A stretch of DNA of 64,000 nucleotides from Methanobacteriota archaeon (GTDB lineage: Archaea > Thermoplasmatota > Thermoplasmata > Methanomassiliicoccales > UBA472), in assembly GCA_012729095.1 (NCBI GenBank), contig JAAYDU010000061.1, positions 1 to 64,000 on the forward strand, given 5' to 3'. The notes under the pieces were generated by a model. The model was not told where the DNA came from. It saw nothing but the letters and a program-made list of their open reading frames with translations, and searched no databases. Positions 18,665 through 28,248 of this stretch are shown one piece after another (the first letter of the stretch is position 1; each line of letters begins with the position of its first letter). A program made the position numbers and the translations under genes.

Positions 18665-19941
18665 GGGGGCGGCTCGGGGTTGTCCGGAGCGCTCGTTGCT
18701 TCCGCCGCTTCCCCGGTGTCGCTCTCTGCTTCCGCAACAGCTCCCTCGGTCCTATCGCCCTCTGGAACGCTCTTTTCTTCCGCCGCTTCCCCGGCATCGC
18801 TATCGGGGGTCACCGCGCTCTCCGGCCCGGCCGTCCCGCCATCGCCGGAACCCTCCTCCGGCATCACGCCTTGGACGGCGCTCCCGTCCCCGCCCTTGCG
18901 CTTCTTCCGGGGGGACCTCTTAAGCAGGTCCCTCTGGAACCCGCCCTCCTTCCATTCCGGGCGGTGGAGCAGTAGCTCCAGCACGTAGTACACGATCCAC
19001 AGCGCCATTCCTGCCATGATCAGCAGGAGAAGCCCGGTGTAGTCCAGCCCTATGTCGATCTCCTCGATGGCATCGAAAACGAACTTCCCTTCCAGCCCCA
19101 GCGTCCATATCCAGTACAGCGTGATCAGTACCATGACCAACGCCGGTATCAACCGGGACAGAGATCCGCGGGGATAGAAGCCCTTGAAGAAGGACAGGGC
19201 GGTAAGGGGAATGCCTATCATCAGCATGTGGGGCCCCAGCTCCTCTATGTTCTCAAGCATCGGCCCCATCTCCTCCAGGTCCAGGGAGGAGAACCCCGCC
19301 ACCAGCACGAATATTATGGCCAGGGGAAGCACCACGAAGCTTATCAGGGTGCTTCTGGTCAGCTTCAAACCCTTGAACAGGGAACCGTAGCGGGGCCGGA
19401 GGTCATGGTAGAAGCGATGGTCCTCCGGCCTCTCCAGCTCCTTTGCCGGGATCCTCCCGCCCCCCTCCATCCAGATGCGGCGATGGTCGTACATCTCGGC
19501 GAACTGCATCAGCACCGCCAGTATCGCAGTGAAGAAATAGAGGACGAATAGCAGGTCCAGGTCCAGCTCGAAGGCCTCCCTGGAGATTACATTCTCGGCG
19601 CGGCCGCCCAGCAACATCGAGTAGACGTATACGATCACCAGCACCGCAGCTGTCGTTGCGAAGGCAAATCGCGAGTAGCTCCCCATGGGGTACATGCCCT
19701 TGAGGAACCCGAGCGCCGCGAGGACCACGCCGAAGACCAGGACCAGCATTCTGATCTCGGCCAGAACGTCGACCACCCTCTGCGGCCCGTCCATCTCGGC
19801 GAGCATCATGGTCAGCACGGTGATGAGCACCAGCGGCAGCACCAGGTACTTTACGGCATGCACCGCGGCGGTCACGGCCCCCTTGCCCGGCGAGATGTAA
19901 GCCTTGCCGAACTCTCCAAGGTTCAAAGCCCCGCCCCCCAC
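18643..19941 (-). CDS. Polytopic membrane protein with internal duplication and acidic/low-complexity C-terminal tail, unknown function
   Basis: 432 aa; repeated LGFLKGMYPMGSYSRF / LSFFKGFYPRGSLSRL and DHRRIWMEGG / HRPEWKEGG. Confidence 0.7.
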   Translation of the reverse strand: MGGGALNLGEFGKAYISPGKGAVTAAVHAVKYLVLPLVLITVLTMMLAEMDGPQRVVDVLAEIRMLVLVFGVVLAALGFLKGMYPMGSYSRFAFATTAAVLVIVYVYSMLLGGRAENVISREAFELDLDLLFVLYFFTAILAVLMQFAEMYDHRRIWMEGGGRIPAKELERPEDHRFYHDLRPRYGSLFKGLKLTRSTLISFVVLPLAIIFVLVAGFSSLDLEEMGPMLENIEELGPHMLMIGIPLTALSFFKGFYPRGSLSRLIPALVMVLITLYWIWTLGLEGKFVFDAIEEIDIGLDYTGLLLLIMAGMALWIVYYVLELLLHRPEWKEGGFQRDLLKRSPRKKRKGGDGSAVQGVMPEEGSGDGGTAGPESAVTPDSDAGEAAEEKSVPEGDRTEGAVAEAESDTGEAAEATSAPDNPEPPPQEKRES

Positions 19942-21107
19942 TGCTCGTTCTGCTGCTGCTCGTCGAACCAGGACCAGATGTCATAGTGCAGGGTGACCCT
20001 GGCATTGACCAGGTGGTCACCGTTGTTAAGAAGGTCGTACGTCTCCGGGGTCAGCATTATCCAGGCCTCTTCCCAGACCATGTCCCACATGTCCACAGAA
20101 TAAGATGTCGAACCGTAGAAACCGGTGGAGTCCCAGTACTCTATGGATACACTGGCCTGCTGTCCCATGTATGCCGGGTCGGTCTGGAAGCTGTAGGGTA
20201 TGACCACGTAGTACGAACCGCCCGTTTCCATCAGATACGAGCCGGGCATCATCAGCTGAAGGTTCGTGATCGGCTCTCCCGGCCCTCCGCCGCCTCCCAC
20301 GCTCACGTCCCCCTCGGCATGGTTGGAGCAGTCCAGGAAGAACAGGGTGGTGCGCACGGTGGCGTTGGCGGTGCCGTTCGCCAGGCGGTCGTAGGCCTCC
20401 TGGGAAAGGGGTATCGAGGCCTCTTCGTTCACCTGCTGCGTCAGCTCCACGGTCTGGGTGGCGTTGCTGGTGTAGCCGTACTCGTCACTGTACTCGGTAA
20501 CGGTCACCGCCTGCCGTCCATCCAGGAAGTCGTCGGCGTGGAAGGAGTACGGGACCATGACGAACCTCTCGCCCCCCTCCTCGCGGAGCTGGGCGTTCCA
20601 TGATTCCACCTGCAGGTCGCTGATGAAGGCGTCCCACTCCATGTCGGTCATGACCTTCACCTCCATGCTGACCAGGTCCATCGCGTACTTGGCCGAGACC
20701 TGCAGGTCGAGGGCCATCTCCGTACCGTTGAAAATGATGTCGGAACGGTCCTGGCGGTCCATGTCCATGAGGTCCAGCTCCATCCCTATGGGGACCTCGG
20801 TGTCCCCGCCGGCCTTTATGTCCACCGGGTCGCTGGAACTTACCGCGATCACGTCCCCGTTGGCCTCCTTGAAGGTGAACACCACCGTCATGTCGTTTAT
20901 GTCGAAGAAACCGTCATTGGTGACCAGCAGGGGAACGGACATGGTCAGGGTGGTACCGGTGAACTCCCAGGAGCCTTCCTCCCCGGTGTCCATGTCCACT
21001 CCCAGGTCGCCTGTGATGAGGGGGAGCACGCTGAGGACGACTATCGCCGCCACGATCACTTTGAAGGCTATTATGCCCAACCTGGTGGCCAACAGGGGCA
21101 GCTTCAT
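19923..21107 (-). CDS. Membrane-anchored extracytoplasmic protein with internal duplication, unknown function
   Basis: 394 aa, N-terminal TM; repeated RFVMVPYSFHADDFLDGRQAVTVTEY / YYVVIPYSFQTDPAYMGQQASVSIEY. Confidence 0.7.
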   Translation of the reverse strand: MKLPLLATRLGIIAFKVIVAAIVVLSVLPLITGDLGVDMDTGEEGSWEFTGTTLTMSVPLLVTNDGFFDINDMTVVFTFKEANGDVIAVSSSDPVDIKAGGDTEVPIGMELDLMDMDRQDRSDIIFNGTEMALDLQVSAKYAMDLVSMEVKVMTDMEWDAFISDLQVESWNAQLREEGGERFVMVPYSFHADDFLDGRQAVTVTEYSDEYGYTSNATQTVELTQQVNEEASIPLSQEAYDRLANGTANATVRTTLFFLDCSNHAEGDVSVGGGGGPGEPITNLQLMMPGSYLMETGGSYYVVIPYSFQTDPAYMGQQASVSIEYWDSTGFYGSTSYSVDMWDMVWEEAWIMLTPETYDLLNNGDHLVNARVTLHYDIWSWFDEQQQNEQWGAGL

Positions 21108-21211
21108 GCAGGAACAAAGGTGAGTGGTTCCTAATGAACCTATGCCGCTGCCAGTCGCCGGCCCGGAACCAGGGCGTAAAGTTAATTGGTATCGGGAGCA
21201 TAGGTCTGGGC

Positions 21212-21706
21212 GTGAGCGAGATCAGGGTAAGGAAGCGCAAGCGGCTTCGGGAGAAGGACCTGAAGGCCCTGTCGGATGGGCTGCTATCCGCCACTGGCGT
21301 GGAGGTCATAGGCCCCAAGGACACGGTGGACATCGCCGAGGGTCCGGACTGCGAGCTGATAATCATCAATAACGTGATCGAGGGAATGATCGTGGAGGGC
21401 CGCCCGTTCCCCACCATAAGGGGGCTTCTGAGGAACATTGCCATTAAGAGCTTCGTCACGGTGGACATGGGCGCCGTGCCCTACGTCACGAACGGCGCGG
21501 ACGTCATGGCCCCGGGCATAGTGGAGGTCGACCCCGATATCAAGGAGGGTGACATGGTATGGATAAGGGACGTTACCCACAAGCGCCCCCTCGCCGTGGG
21601 CAGGGCGCTGGTGCCGGCCGAGGTGATGGCGGTCAAGACGTCAGGGAAGGCCATCAAGAACCTCCATTACGTTGGCGACAAGATTTGGAAGTACGATGAA
21701 AGGTGA
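21212..21706 (+). CDS. PUA-domain RNA-binding protein
   Basis: C-terminal PUA-like VPYVTNGADVMAPGIVEVDPDIKEGDMVWIRDVTHKRPLAVGRALV; GTG start inferred. Confidence 0.75.
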   Translation: MSEIRVRKRKRLREKDLKALSDGLLSATGVEVIGPKDTVDIAEGPDCELIIINNVIEGMIVEGRPFPTIRGLLRNIAIKSFVTVDMGAVPYVTNGADVMAPGIVEVDPDIKEGDMVWIRDVTHKRPLAVGRALVPAEVMAVKTSGKAIKNLHYVGDKIWKYDER

Positions 21707-21785
21707 GCTCCCGGCCACCGCTGGGATGGTATTCAGATAGATTAATATTGATTAGATGCCATAACTCAGGCAACCGAGGGATGCA

Positions 21786-22163
21786 ATGCCGATTCTAAAG
21801 AAACCGCTGGGAAAGGGGAAGGAAGATGTCAAGAGCGTGGAGACCGACCAGTACATCGATCTTGGCGCCCTGTACTTCCAGGAGGAGAGCACCGTCTCCG
21901 CCGGGGGCATCAAGGTGGCCGAGATATACCGCTACGAGGACGTGGGTCCTATAACCCAGCCGGTGTATCAGGGCAACATACTCATGATCGACTATTCCCC
22001 GATAGCCAATGACCAGAATACCTTGAAGCGCATAACGAACGAGCTGAAGTCGGTGGCCAGGGATACCAACGGGGACGTGGCCGCCATTGGCAACAACTTC
22101 ATCGTGGTGGCGCCGAACGGCATCCGCATCGACCGGAAGAAGATAAAGGGCGGCTACCAGTAG
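21786..22163 (+). CDS. sepF: Archaeal cell division protein SepF
   Basis: 125 aa; KVAEIYRYEDVGPITQPVYQGNILMIDYSPIANDQNTLKRITNELKSVARDTNGDVAAIGNNFIVVAP. Confidence 0.85.
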   Translation: MPILKKPLGKGKEDVKSVETDQYIDLGALYFQEESTVSAGGIKVAEIYRYEDVGPITQPVYQGNILMIDYSPIANDQNTLKRITNELKSVARDTNGDVAAIGNNFIVVAPNGIRIDRKKIKGGYQ

Positions 22164-22203
22164 ACCCCAGGCCCCCTCCCGGGGCCCCAGCTCATTTTTT
22201 CCC

Positions 22204-23520
22204 ATGTCCGTGCAGAAGATAATACACGACAGCGTACATGGCAGCGTCAGGGTGGACGGCGCTTTCCTGGAGCTTTTGCACCGTCCGGAGATGCAGCGGC
22301 TGCACGGGGTGAAGCAGCTCGGCCTGGCACATCTCGTTTTCCCGGGCGCCAACCACACCCGGTTCGAGCACTCCCTGGGCACCTATCACGTGGCCGATCT
22401 CATGTGCTCCGCGCTAGAGCTCGACAGGGAGGACCGCGACCAGGCTCTGGCCTCGGCTCTGCTGCACGACCTGGGGCACGCCCCCTTCTCCCACACGCTC
22501 GAGGAAGTGCTTGAGAACCGGTTCTCCATGGACCACATGGAAATCGGGGCTTCCCTTGTCGACGGTCGAAGGAGCGTACTGCGGCCGGGGGAGGAGGACC
22601 TCATCGGTTGCAGGGAGACCATAGCCGAGCTGCTGGAGCGGCACGGCATTTCGGCCGAGGCGGTCTCCGACATAATCGTCTCGCCGGGACACAAGTCCCG
22701 CCGCGGGCAGCGCATGATAACCGAGACGAGCGGGCAATCGCACTTCAATTCCCACGATCACCTGAACCAGATGCTGCACGGTCCGGTGGACGCCGATCAG
22801 ATGGACTATCTTCTGCGCGACTCCCACTATACGGGCGTGGCCCACGGCACCATCGATATAGACCGCATCATACACACCATCGCGCTGCATCATGGCGACA
22901 TCGTCGTTAAAAAGAACGGCATGGTGGCCGCCGAGGGCCTGATGGTGGCCCGCGCCCTCATGTACACCTCAGTATACTTCCACAAGACCGTGCGCATAGC
23001 CGAGATGATGCTGTGCAAGGCGGTGGAGGCGGCGGACGATTCCATAGCCGACGGGCTGCAGATGGAGAACGACGCCTCGCTCATCGAAAGGCTGGTGGCG
23101 CAGGGCGGCCGTCCCCGTAGGATAGTCACCCTGCTGCGATATCGCCACCTTTACAAGCGCGCCTTCTCCGTTTACGTTCCGGACATGGGCGATGAGGACG
23201 CCGAAAGGCTGCTGCCCATCACCGAGTACCGCCGCCGAAAGTCCGCCGAGGCCATGATCGCCGACCGGGCGGGGGTGGACACATCCGAGGTGATCCTTGA
23301 CGTCCCATCCAAGCAGCTCATCACCGGGGAGATGCGCCTGGGCAAGACGGAGGTGCCCATACTGAACGGGGAAAAGGTGAGGCCCCTGACCCGGCTCAGC
23401 CCGGTCAGCAAGGCCCTGCAGTCCCGGGGGGTGCACGACTGGGCGGTCATGGTGTCCTGTCCCGAACGACACGTGGAAAGGGTGGAGAAGGCCGCCATAA
23501 GGACCTTGGGCGACCTCTAG
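22204..23520 (+). CDS. HD domain phosphohydrolase
   Basis: HTRFEHSLGTYHVADLM ... LLHDLGHAPFSHTLE ... DADQMDYLLRDSHYTG. Confidence 0.9.
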   Translation: MSVQKIIHDSVHGSVRVDGAFLELLHRPEMQRLHGVKQLGLAHLVFPGANHTRFEHSLGTYHVADLMCSALELDREDRDQALASALLHDLGHAPFSHTLEEVLENRFSMDHMEIGASLVDGRRSVLRPGEEDLIGCRETIAELLERHGISAEAVSDIIVSPGHKSRRGQRMITETSGQSHFNSHDHLNQMLHGPVDADQMDYLLRDSHYTGVAHGTIDIDRIIHTIALHHGDIVVKKNGMVAAEGLMVARALMYTSVYFHKTVRIAEMMLCKAVEAADDSIADGLQMENDASLIERLVAQGGRPRRIVTLLRYRHLYKRAFSVYVPDMGDEDAERLLPITEYRRRKSAEAMIADRAGVDTSEVILDVPSKQLITGEMRLGKTEVPILNGEKVRPLTRLSPVSKALQSRGVHDWAVMVSCPERHVERVEKAAIRTLGDL

Positions 23521-24971
23521 CCCTTCATGACCCCGATGGGCGTGAGCTTGGCCACAGGCCGGGAGAGCCCTGCGCCGACCACTACCCTGATCACGTCGTC
23601 TATGTCCTTGTAGGCACCCGGAGCCTCCTCTTGAATGCCGTCCCTGGTGCTTCCCTTGAGGTATATCCCCTTGGATTCCATCTCGCTCGTTATGGACCTG
23701 ACGGAATAGGTGCGTATGGCCGCCTCCCTCGACATGGTCCGGCCGGCGCCGTGGCAGGTGGACCCGAACGACTCCTGCATGGCGCGCTCCGTGCCGACCA
23801 GTACGTACGAGCCTGTACCCATGTCCCCCGGTATCAGCACCGGCTGCCCCACCGGACGGTATATGGACGGAACGTCCGGGTGCCCGGCCGGGAATGCCCT
23901 TGTCGCGCCCTTCCGATGCACGTACACCTTGCGGCGCCTACCCTCGTAGCTATGCTCCTCGACCTTGGCGATGTTGTGCGCAACGTCGTAGACCAGGTCC
24001 ATACCCATGTCCTCGGCGCTGCGGCCGAACACTTTCTCGAAGGACTGGCGGACCCGATGCATTATCATCTGCCGGTTGGCCCAAGCGTAGTTGGCCCCGC
24101 AGGCCATGGCCGCGTGATAGTCCTGCCCCTCCTTGGAGTTCACCGGGGCGCAGGCAAGTTGCCGGTCCGGCAAGCGGATGTTGCGGTCCTTGACCGACCT
24201 CTCCATTACCTGCAGGTAATCCGTGGCGATCTGATGCCCGCAGCCGCGGGAGCCGCAATGTATGGACACGGTGACCTGTCCCTCCTCCACCATCCCGAAG
24301 GCCTTGGCGGCCACGGGATCGAATATCCTCTCCACCCTGTCCACCTCAAGGAAGTGGTTGCCGGAACCCAGTGAACCGACCTGGGGCACGCCGCGCTGCT
24401 TCGCTTTGGCGGAAACCTTGGAGGCGTCGGCGTTCTTCATGCGGCCGTTCTCCTCTGTGCGAACGAGGTCCTCCTCCCAGCCGAAACCCTCGGACACCGC
24501 CCATTCCGCGCCCTCTTCCAGGATACGGTCAATATGGTTCGCCGCCACACCGGTCACGCCTTTGGAGCCCACCCCGGCCGGCACGTTCTTGAAGAGCGTG
24601 TCTATGAGGTCCTTGATCCTCGGCCTCACATCATGGTCGCGCAGGCCAGTGGTGATAAGCCTCACCCCGCAGTTGATGTCGAAACCGATACCTCCGGGGG
24701 AGATCACCCCCTCCTCGGCGTCCATTGCCGCCACGCCGCCGATGGGGAAACCGTATCCCCAGTGTATGTCGGGCATGGCCATGGAGCTTCCGACGATCCC
24801 GGGCAGGCAGGCCACGTTGGCGGCCTGTTCCGGCGAGTTGTCGGAGATGATCGCCTTTATCATCCTCTCGTCCGCGAATATGATCGCGTCCCCCTTCATG
24901 CACTCCTTGTAGGAGCGGGGGATCCTCCAGCGAAAATCGTCAACCTTTTCCAGCGGACCGTTCCAGCTCAT
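23517..24971 (-). CDS. rtcB: RNA-splicing ligase RtcB
   Basis: GGIGFDINCGVRLI, GSLGSGNHFLEVDRVE, HCGSRGCGHQIATDY, FGSTCHGAGRTMSR; start set at MSWNGPLEKV. Confidence 0.95.
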   Translation of the reverse strand: MSWNGPLEKVDDFRWRIPRSYKECMKGDAIIFADERMIKAIISDNSPEQAANVACLPGIVGSSMAMPDIHWGYGFPIGGVAAMDAEEGVISPGGIGFDINCGVRLITTGLRDHDVRPRIKDLIDTLFKNVPAGVGSKGVTGVAANHIDRILEEGAEWAVSEGFGWEEDLVRTEENGRMKNADASKVSAKAKQRGVPQVGSLGSGNHFLEVDRVERIFDPVAAKAFGMVEEGQVTVSIHCGSRGCGHQIATDYLQVMERSVKDRNIRLPDRQLACAPVNSKEGQDYHAAMACGANYAWANRQMIMHRVRQSFEKVFGRSAEDMGMDLVYDVAHNIAKVEEHSYEGRRRKVYVHRKGATRAFPAGHPDVPSIYRPVGQPVLIPGDMGTGSYVLVGTERAMQESFGSTCHGAGRTMSREAAIRTYSVRSITSEMESKGIYLKGSTRDGIQEEAPGAYKDIDDVIRVVVGAGLSRPVAKLTPIGVMKG

Positions 24972-25097
24972 TTCTTCAACCTCGGACAAAAACCCATGCA
25001 GCTTCCCTGATTTATAGGAAACCCCCAGGTTCGTTCCTTCAGGTGATAACCGGCGAACACCATTAATAGCCGTTCCTAGCATAGATGCAAAAAGTCC

Positions 25098-26261
25098 ATG
25101 GTCGAGCTAAGCCCACTGGCGCCCGCCTTCATTGTTCTGGCCCTGTCCAAGGTCACCCTCGGGTCCTACGTGCTCATGAAGGGGCGACTATCGCCGGTCA
25201 ACCGCTACTTCTTCCTGCTCACCCTTCTGGCGGGTGCGGGCAGCGTGCTGGACCTGATGGTGGCCAGCCTCGGTTCCGAAAGGCAGGCCGCCCTGGCCTT
25301 CCGGGTGCTGGTGTTCATGCTCATCATCGAGATGGGCGTGGCCTATCGCCTGAGCACCATGGTGCCCCACACCGTGGCCATGCCCCTGTTCGGCAGCAAA
25401 CGGTGGGCTTACGAGGCAAGCGTCACGTCAGTGGCCCTGGCCATGTCGCTGTCCGTAGGGGGCATGGTGAGCGACCAGTATGGATGGGTGCCGGATAGCG
25501 AACTGCCCTTCGCCGCGTTGACCGTTCTTCTCATCGCATACCTGGCGCTGCTGCTCACCACCCTGCATCGCAGATGGGGCGGTCTGAAGGGTCTCTTGAA
25601 GCGGCAGGCGGTACTGTTCACCTGCGCCCTGGCCGTTCCGGCCGTGGTGATGATCGGAACCATGGCCCTTTCCACGGCCGGTTTCCCCCGCATCCACGGT
25701 CTCGGAGAGCTGGTCTCCGTGGCGGCGGTGGCCTACGGCATCGTCCGTTACCAGCTGTTCATCCCTCCCCGCGTGAACGAAGAGGTCGTCCTTCACCGTC
25801 CGGTCCCCTCTCTCGCAAAGGGCAGGGCATACCTCTTCGAGATGGAGACCCCCGACCGCATGTTCGAATCGGCGGTGCACGAGATGAACGGGGGTATGTC
25901 CGCTTTCTTCATCGCCAGGACGCACCCCGATCAGCTGCGGGCGAGGTATCGGCTGACGCACACGCCCATAATATGGCTGGCCACCACGCCCGGTCCTGAC
26001 CGGGTGAACCCCTCCAACGTGCAGATGCTCATGCACATGACCACCGAGTTCGTGCGCAGGGCCCCCTCCGTCATCGCATTGGAGGGCCTGGAATACCTGA
26101 TGGTGAACAATGACCTGAACCGGGTGCTCAAGTTCCTAGGCCAGCTCCGCGACGAGGTCATCGTGGAAGGCTCGATACTGCTGGTGGCCGTGGACGCTCG
26201 GACGCTCACGGACAGGCAGAGGGCGATACTGGAGCGGGAGCTGGAAGTGATCAAGGAATGA
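25098..26261 (+). CDS. Membrane protein with C-terminal DUF835-like domain
   Basis: N-terminal TM region; soluble domain GRAYLFEMETPDRMFESAVHEM...PSVIALEGLEYLMVNNDLNRVLKFLGQLRDEVIVEGSILLVAVDARTL. Confidence 0.75.
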   Translation: MVELSPLAPAFIVLALSKVTLGSYVLMKGRLSPVNRYFFLLTLLAGAGSVLDLMVASLGSERQAALAFRVLVFMLIIEMGVAYRLSTMVPHTVAMPLFGSKRWAYEASVTSVALAMSLSVGGMVSDQYGWVPDSELPFAALTVLLIAYLALLLTTLHRRWGGLKGLLKRQAVLFTCALAVPAVVMIGTMALSTAGFPRIHGLGELVSVAAVAYGIVRYQLFIPPRVNEEVVLHRPVPSLAKGRAYLFEMETPDRMFESAVHEMNGGMSAFFIARTHPDQLRARYRLTHTPIIWLATTPGPDRVNPSNVQMLMHMTTEFVRRAPSVIALEGLEYLMVNNDLNRVLKFLGQLRDEVIVEGSILLVAVDARTLTDRQRAILERELEVIKE

Positions 26262-26267
26262 AAAAGG

Positions 26268-26342
26268 GGCCGAGACCGCGATTTGAACGCGAGTCCGGGG
26301 ATCCACAATCCCCAAGGATAACCAGGCTACCCCATCCCGGCC
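26268..26342 (-). tRNA. tRNA-His (anticodon GTG)
   Basis: Reverse complement G-GCCGGGA...GGGGATTGTGGATCCCC...GTTCAAATC...TCTCGGC-C: 7-bp acceptor stem, anticodon loop TTGTGGA, T-loop GTTCAAATC, and the G-1 position typical of tRNA-His; CCA not encoded. Confidence 0.93.
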
Positions 26343-26389
26343 ATGTTGAAGCTTCAGCAATGCATCAAGCTTAATAAATATTCGCCCGC

Positions 26390-26962
26390 TCACTCGAAGG
26401 GGAACACCGAGTACAGGATGGCGAACTTCGGCCCCCCATCATCGGCGTGCTTGTCCGCGAGCTCCTTGAGACGGTCATCCAGTTCGGATATCAGCGCCTC
26501 CGCTTCCTGGGCGGAGGATTCGTTGACAGGCAGGACGACGTAGTTGGCCCCGAACGGATAGTTGGGGCGGTCGGAGACGTTCACGAAGTACTCCTTCCTC
26601 TCGTCCATGGTCCTTATGCCGCGGTTCAGTATGCCCTTGATGGCTCCCAGGGCGGCGAACACTATGTTCAATCGCTCGGCTATGTCCACAGAGCTGACCC
26701 CCGCGGCGTCCCCCATTATGCCCGGCTCGAACGCCGAGCGGTAGTACTTCTCCACCAGGTTCCCCACCAGCTCGGTGCGCGTCGGGACTATCAGATCCGC
26801 CTCCAGAAGCTTCTTCAGATGGTACTGGGCGTTCTGCACGCTCAATCCAAGTATGTCCGATATGGCGGTGGTGGTCATCTCTCTTATGGCTAGCAAGGAC
26901 AGTATGGCCAGACGGTTCGGGTCCGACAGCACCTTGATCTGTTCAACACCTATCTCGGTCAT
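26390..26962 (-). CDS. Winged-helix (ArsR-like) transcriptional regulator
   Basis: IKVLSDPNRLAILSLLAIREMTTTAISDILGLSVQNAQYHLKKLLEADLIVPTRTE. Confidence 0.82.
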   Translation of the reverse strand: MTEIGVEQIKVLSDPNRLAILSLLAIREMTTTAISDILGLSVQNAQYHLKKLLEADLIVPTRTELVGNLVEKYYRSAFEPGIMGDAAGVSSVDIAERLNIVFAALGAIKGILNRGIRTMDERKEYFVNVSDRPNYPFGANYVVLPVNESSAQEAEALISELDDRLKELADKHADDGGPKFAILYSVFPFE

Positions 26963-27053
26963 TTGGCACCACTAAAATCATTTTTTAACGTTTCAGTAGC
27001 AAGATAATGATTAAATATTATTTCAATCATCGTTCAAATGCGATTATACCGAT

Positions 27054-27149
27054 ATGAATTGGTTAAAAGAGGTGATGCAAGTGAAGAAGTACCAAGTCCA
27101 GCCTAGCTTTGTGATAGTCAACGGGAACATATTTTTCCTCCGGGCGTAA
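27054..27149 (+). CDS. Possible 31-aa small protein MNWLKEVMQVKKYQVQPSFVIVNGNIFFLRA
   Basis: Intact short ORF in an AT-rich intergenic region; internal GTG start with GAGGTGATG upstream possible. Confidence 0.25.
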   Translation: MNWLKEVMQVKKYQVQPSFVIVNGNIFFLRA

Positions 27150-27240
27150 GTCCCGCTGCCGCTGACCAACTGTCCTTTTTCCTATTCTTTGCAAATCTCC
27201 AGGCGATAGTAATTAATGGTCCGCCCTCAATCAAGGGCGG

Positions 27241-28041
27241 ATGCGGGAAAAGGCCGGGCTGCTGCTTCCGATATTCATCATAGCCGTAGCCGAGGCGTTC
27301 TATTTCGACGGATGGACCGAATCCTGCCTTGCCCTGCACGCCCTGAACATATTCATCTGCATACTCCTGCCGATATGGGCGGAGAAGCGAATGCTCATCT
27401 ACCAATCCTTCGCACTGGTCTCCCTTCTGCGCACGCTCAACATCGGAATGCCGGTGTTCTTCACCGAGACCCTGCTGTGGATGCCCTTCGTGTACGCCCC
27501 AATCATCGTGGCCGGTTACATCATCTGGAGGCAGACGGTGGTGGATGCCGGCAAGCTCCACTGGCGCAACATAATCCGCTTCCTCAACGGACACGGGCTG
27601 CGCCCCATCGTGCAATGGAAATGGGAGTACCTGCTCATCGCCATAATATTCGGGTACCTGGCCTCCAACCTGGAATACCTGGTACTGGACAACGACGCGC
27701 TGGTCAAGGACCTGGGCCCACTGGACCTGTCGAAACTGTTCCTGGTCATGGTGGTGTTCATCGGTTTAGGGGAGGAACTGGTGTTCCGCGGGCTGCTGCA
27801 GAGCTCGGTGGGATCGCATCACGGCAAGTACGTGGCCGTCGCGGTCTCCGCTCTCTTGTTCTCCATGATGCACTCGGGATACCAGAGCGTTCCCTACTTG
27901 CTATTCGTTTTCGGCGTGGGGCTGGTGCTGGCGTGCACGTACGAAAGGACGGGCAGCCTGGGCCTCGTCGCCCTGATGCACGGCATGCTGAACTTCTTCC
28001 TGTTCTCCTTCCTGCCGTTCGGATATGGTATGATCCCCTGA
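27241..28041 (+). CDS. CPBP family intramembrane metalloprotease
   Basis: GLGEELVFRGLLQSSV (EExxxR) and SMMHSGYQ / ALMHGMLNFF motifs. Confidence 0.88.
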   Translation: MREKAGLLLPIFIIAVAEAFYFDGWTESCLALHALNIFICILLPIWAEKRMLIYQSFALVSLLRTLNIGMPVFFTETLLWMPFVYAPIIVAGYIIWRQTVVDAGKLHWRNIIRFLNGHGLRPIVQWKWEYLLIAIIFGYLASNLEYLVLDNDALVKDLGPLDLSKLFLVMVVFIGLGEELVFRGLLQSSVGSHHGKYVAVAVSALLFSMMHSGYQSVPYLLFVFGVGLVLACTYERTGSLGLVALMHGMLNFFLFSFLPFGYGMIP

Positions 28042-28248
28042 GGTCGCACTTGATATCGATGCCGAGGCGCAACGCCATGCTGGCGCTTGATATATCGCCA
28101 GAGTAAGGGATGACAAGACCGGCAGGGGACAATAATCCCCGGCTTTGTTGAATTCGAATCATTCAATTTATCATCGAGGTCGGAATCCTACAGAACCCCG
28201 GCGATAGCAATAACTTCGCCAGGGTCTATATTGAAGAAGGTGCGATTT

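Noticed and set aside
26996-27040. ATGATT...AATCAT inverted repeat upstream of the 26390-26962 HTH gene
   Set aside because: AT-rich context makes short arms like this likely by chance; no second copy noticed.
28042-28248. Imperfect repeat CTTGATATCG / CTTGATATATCG upstream of argF
   Set aside because: Too short and irregular to call as a regulatory or RNA element.
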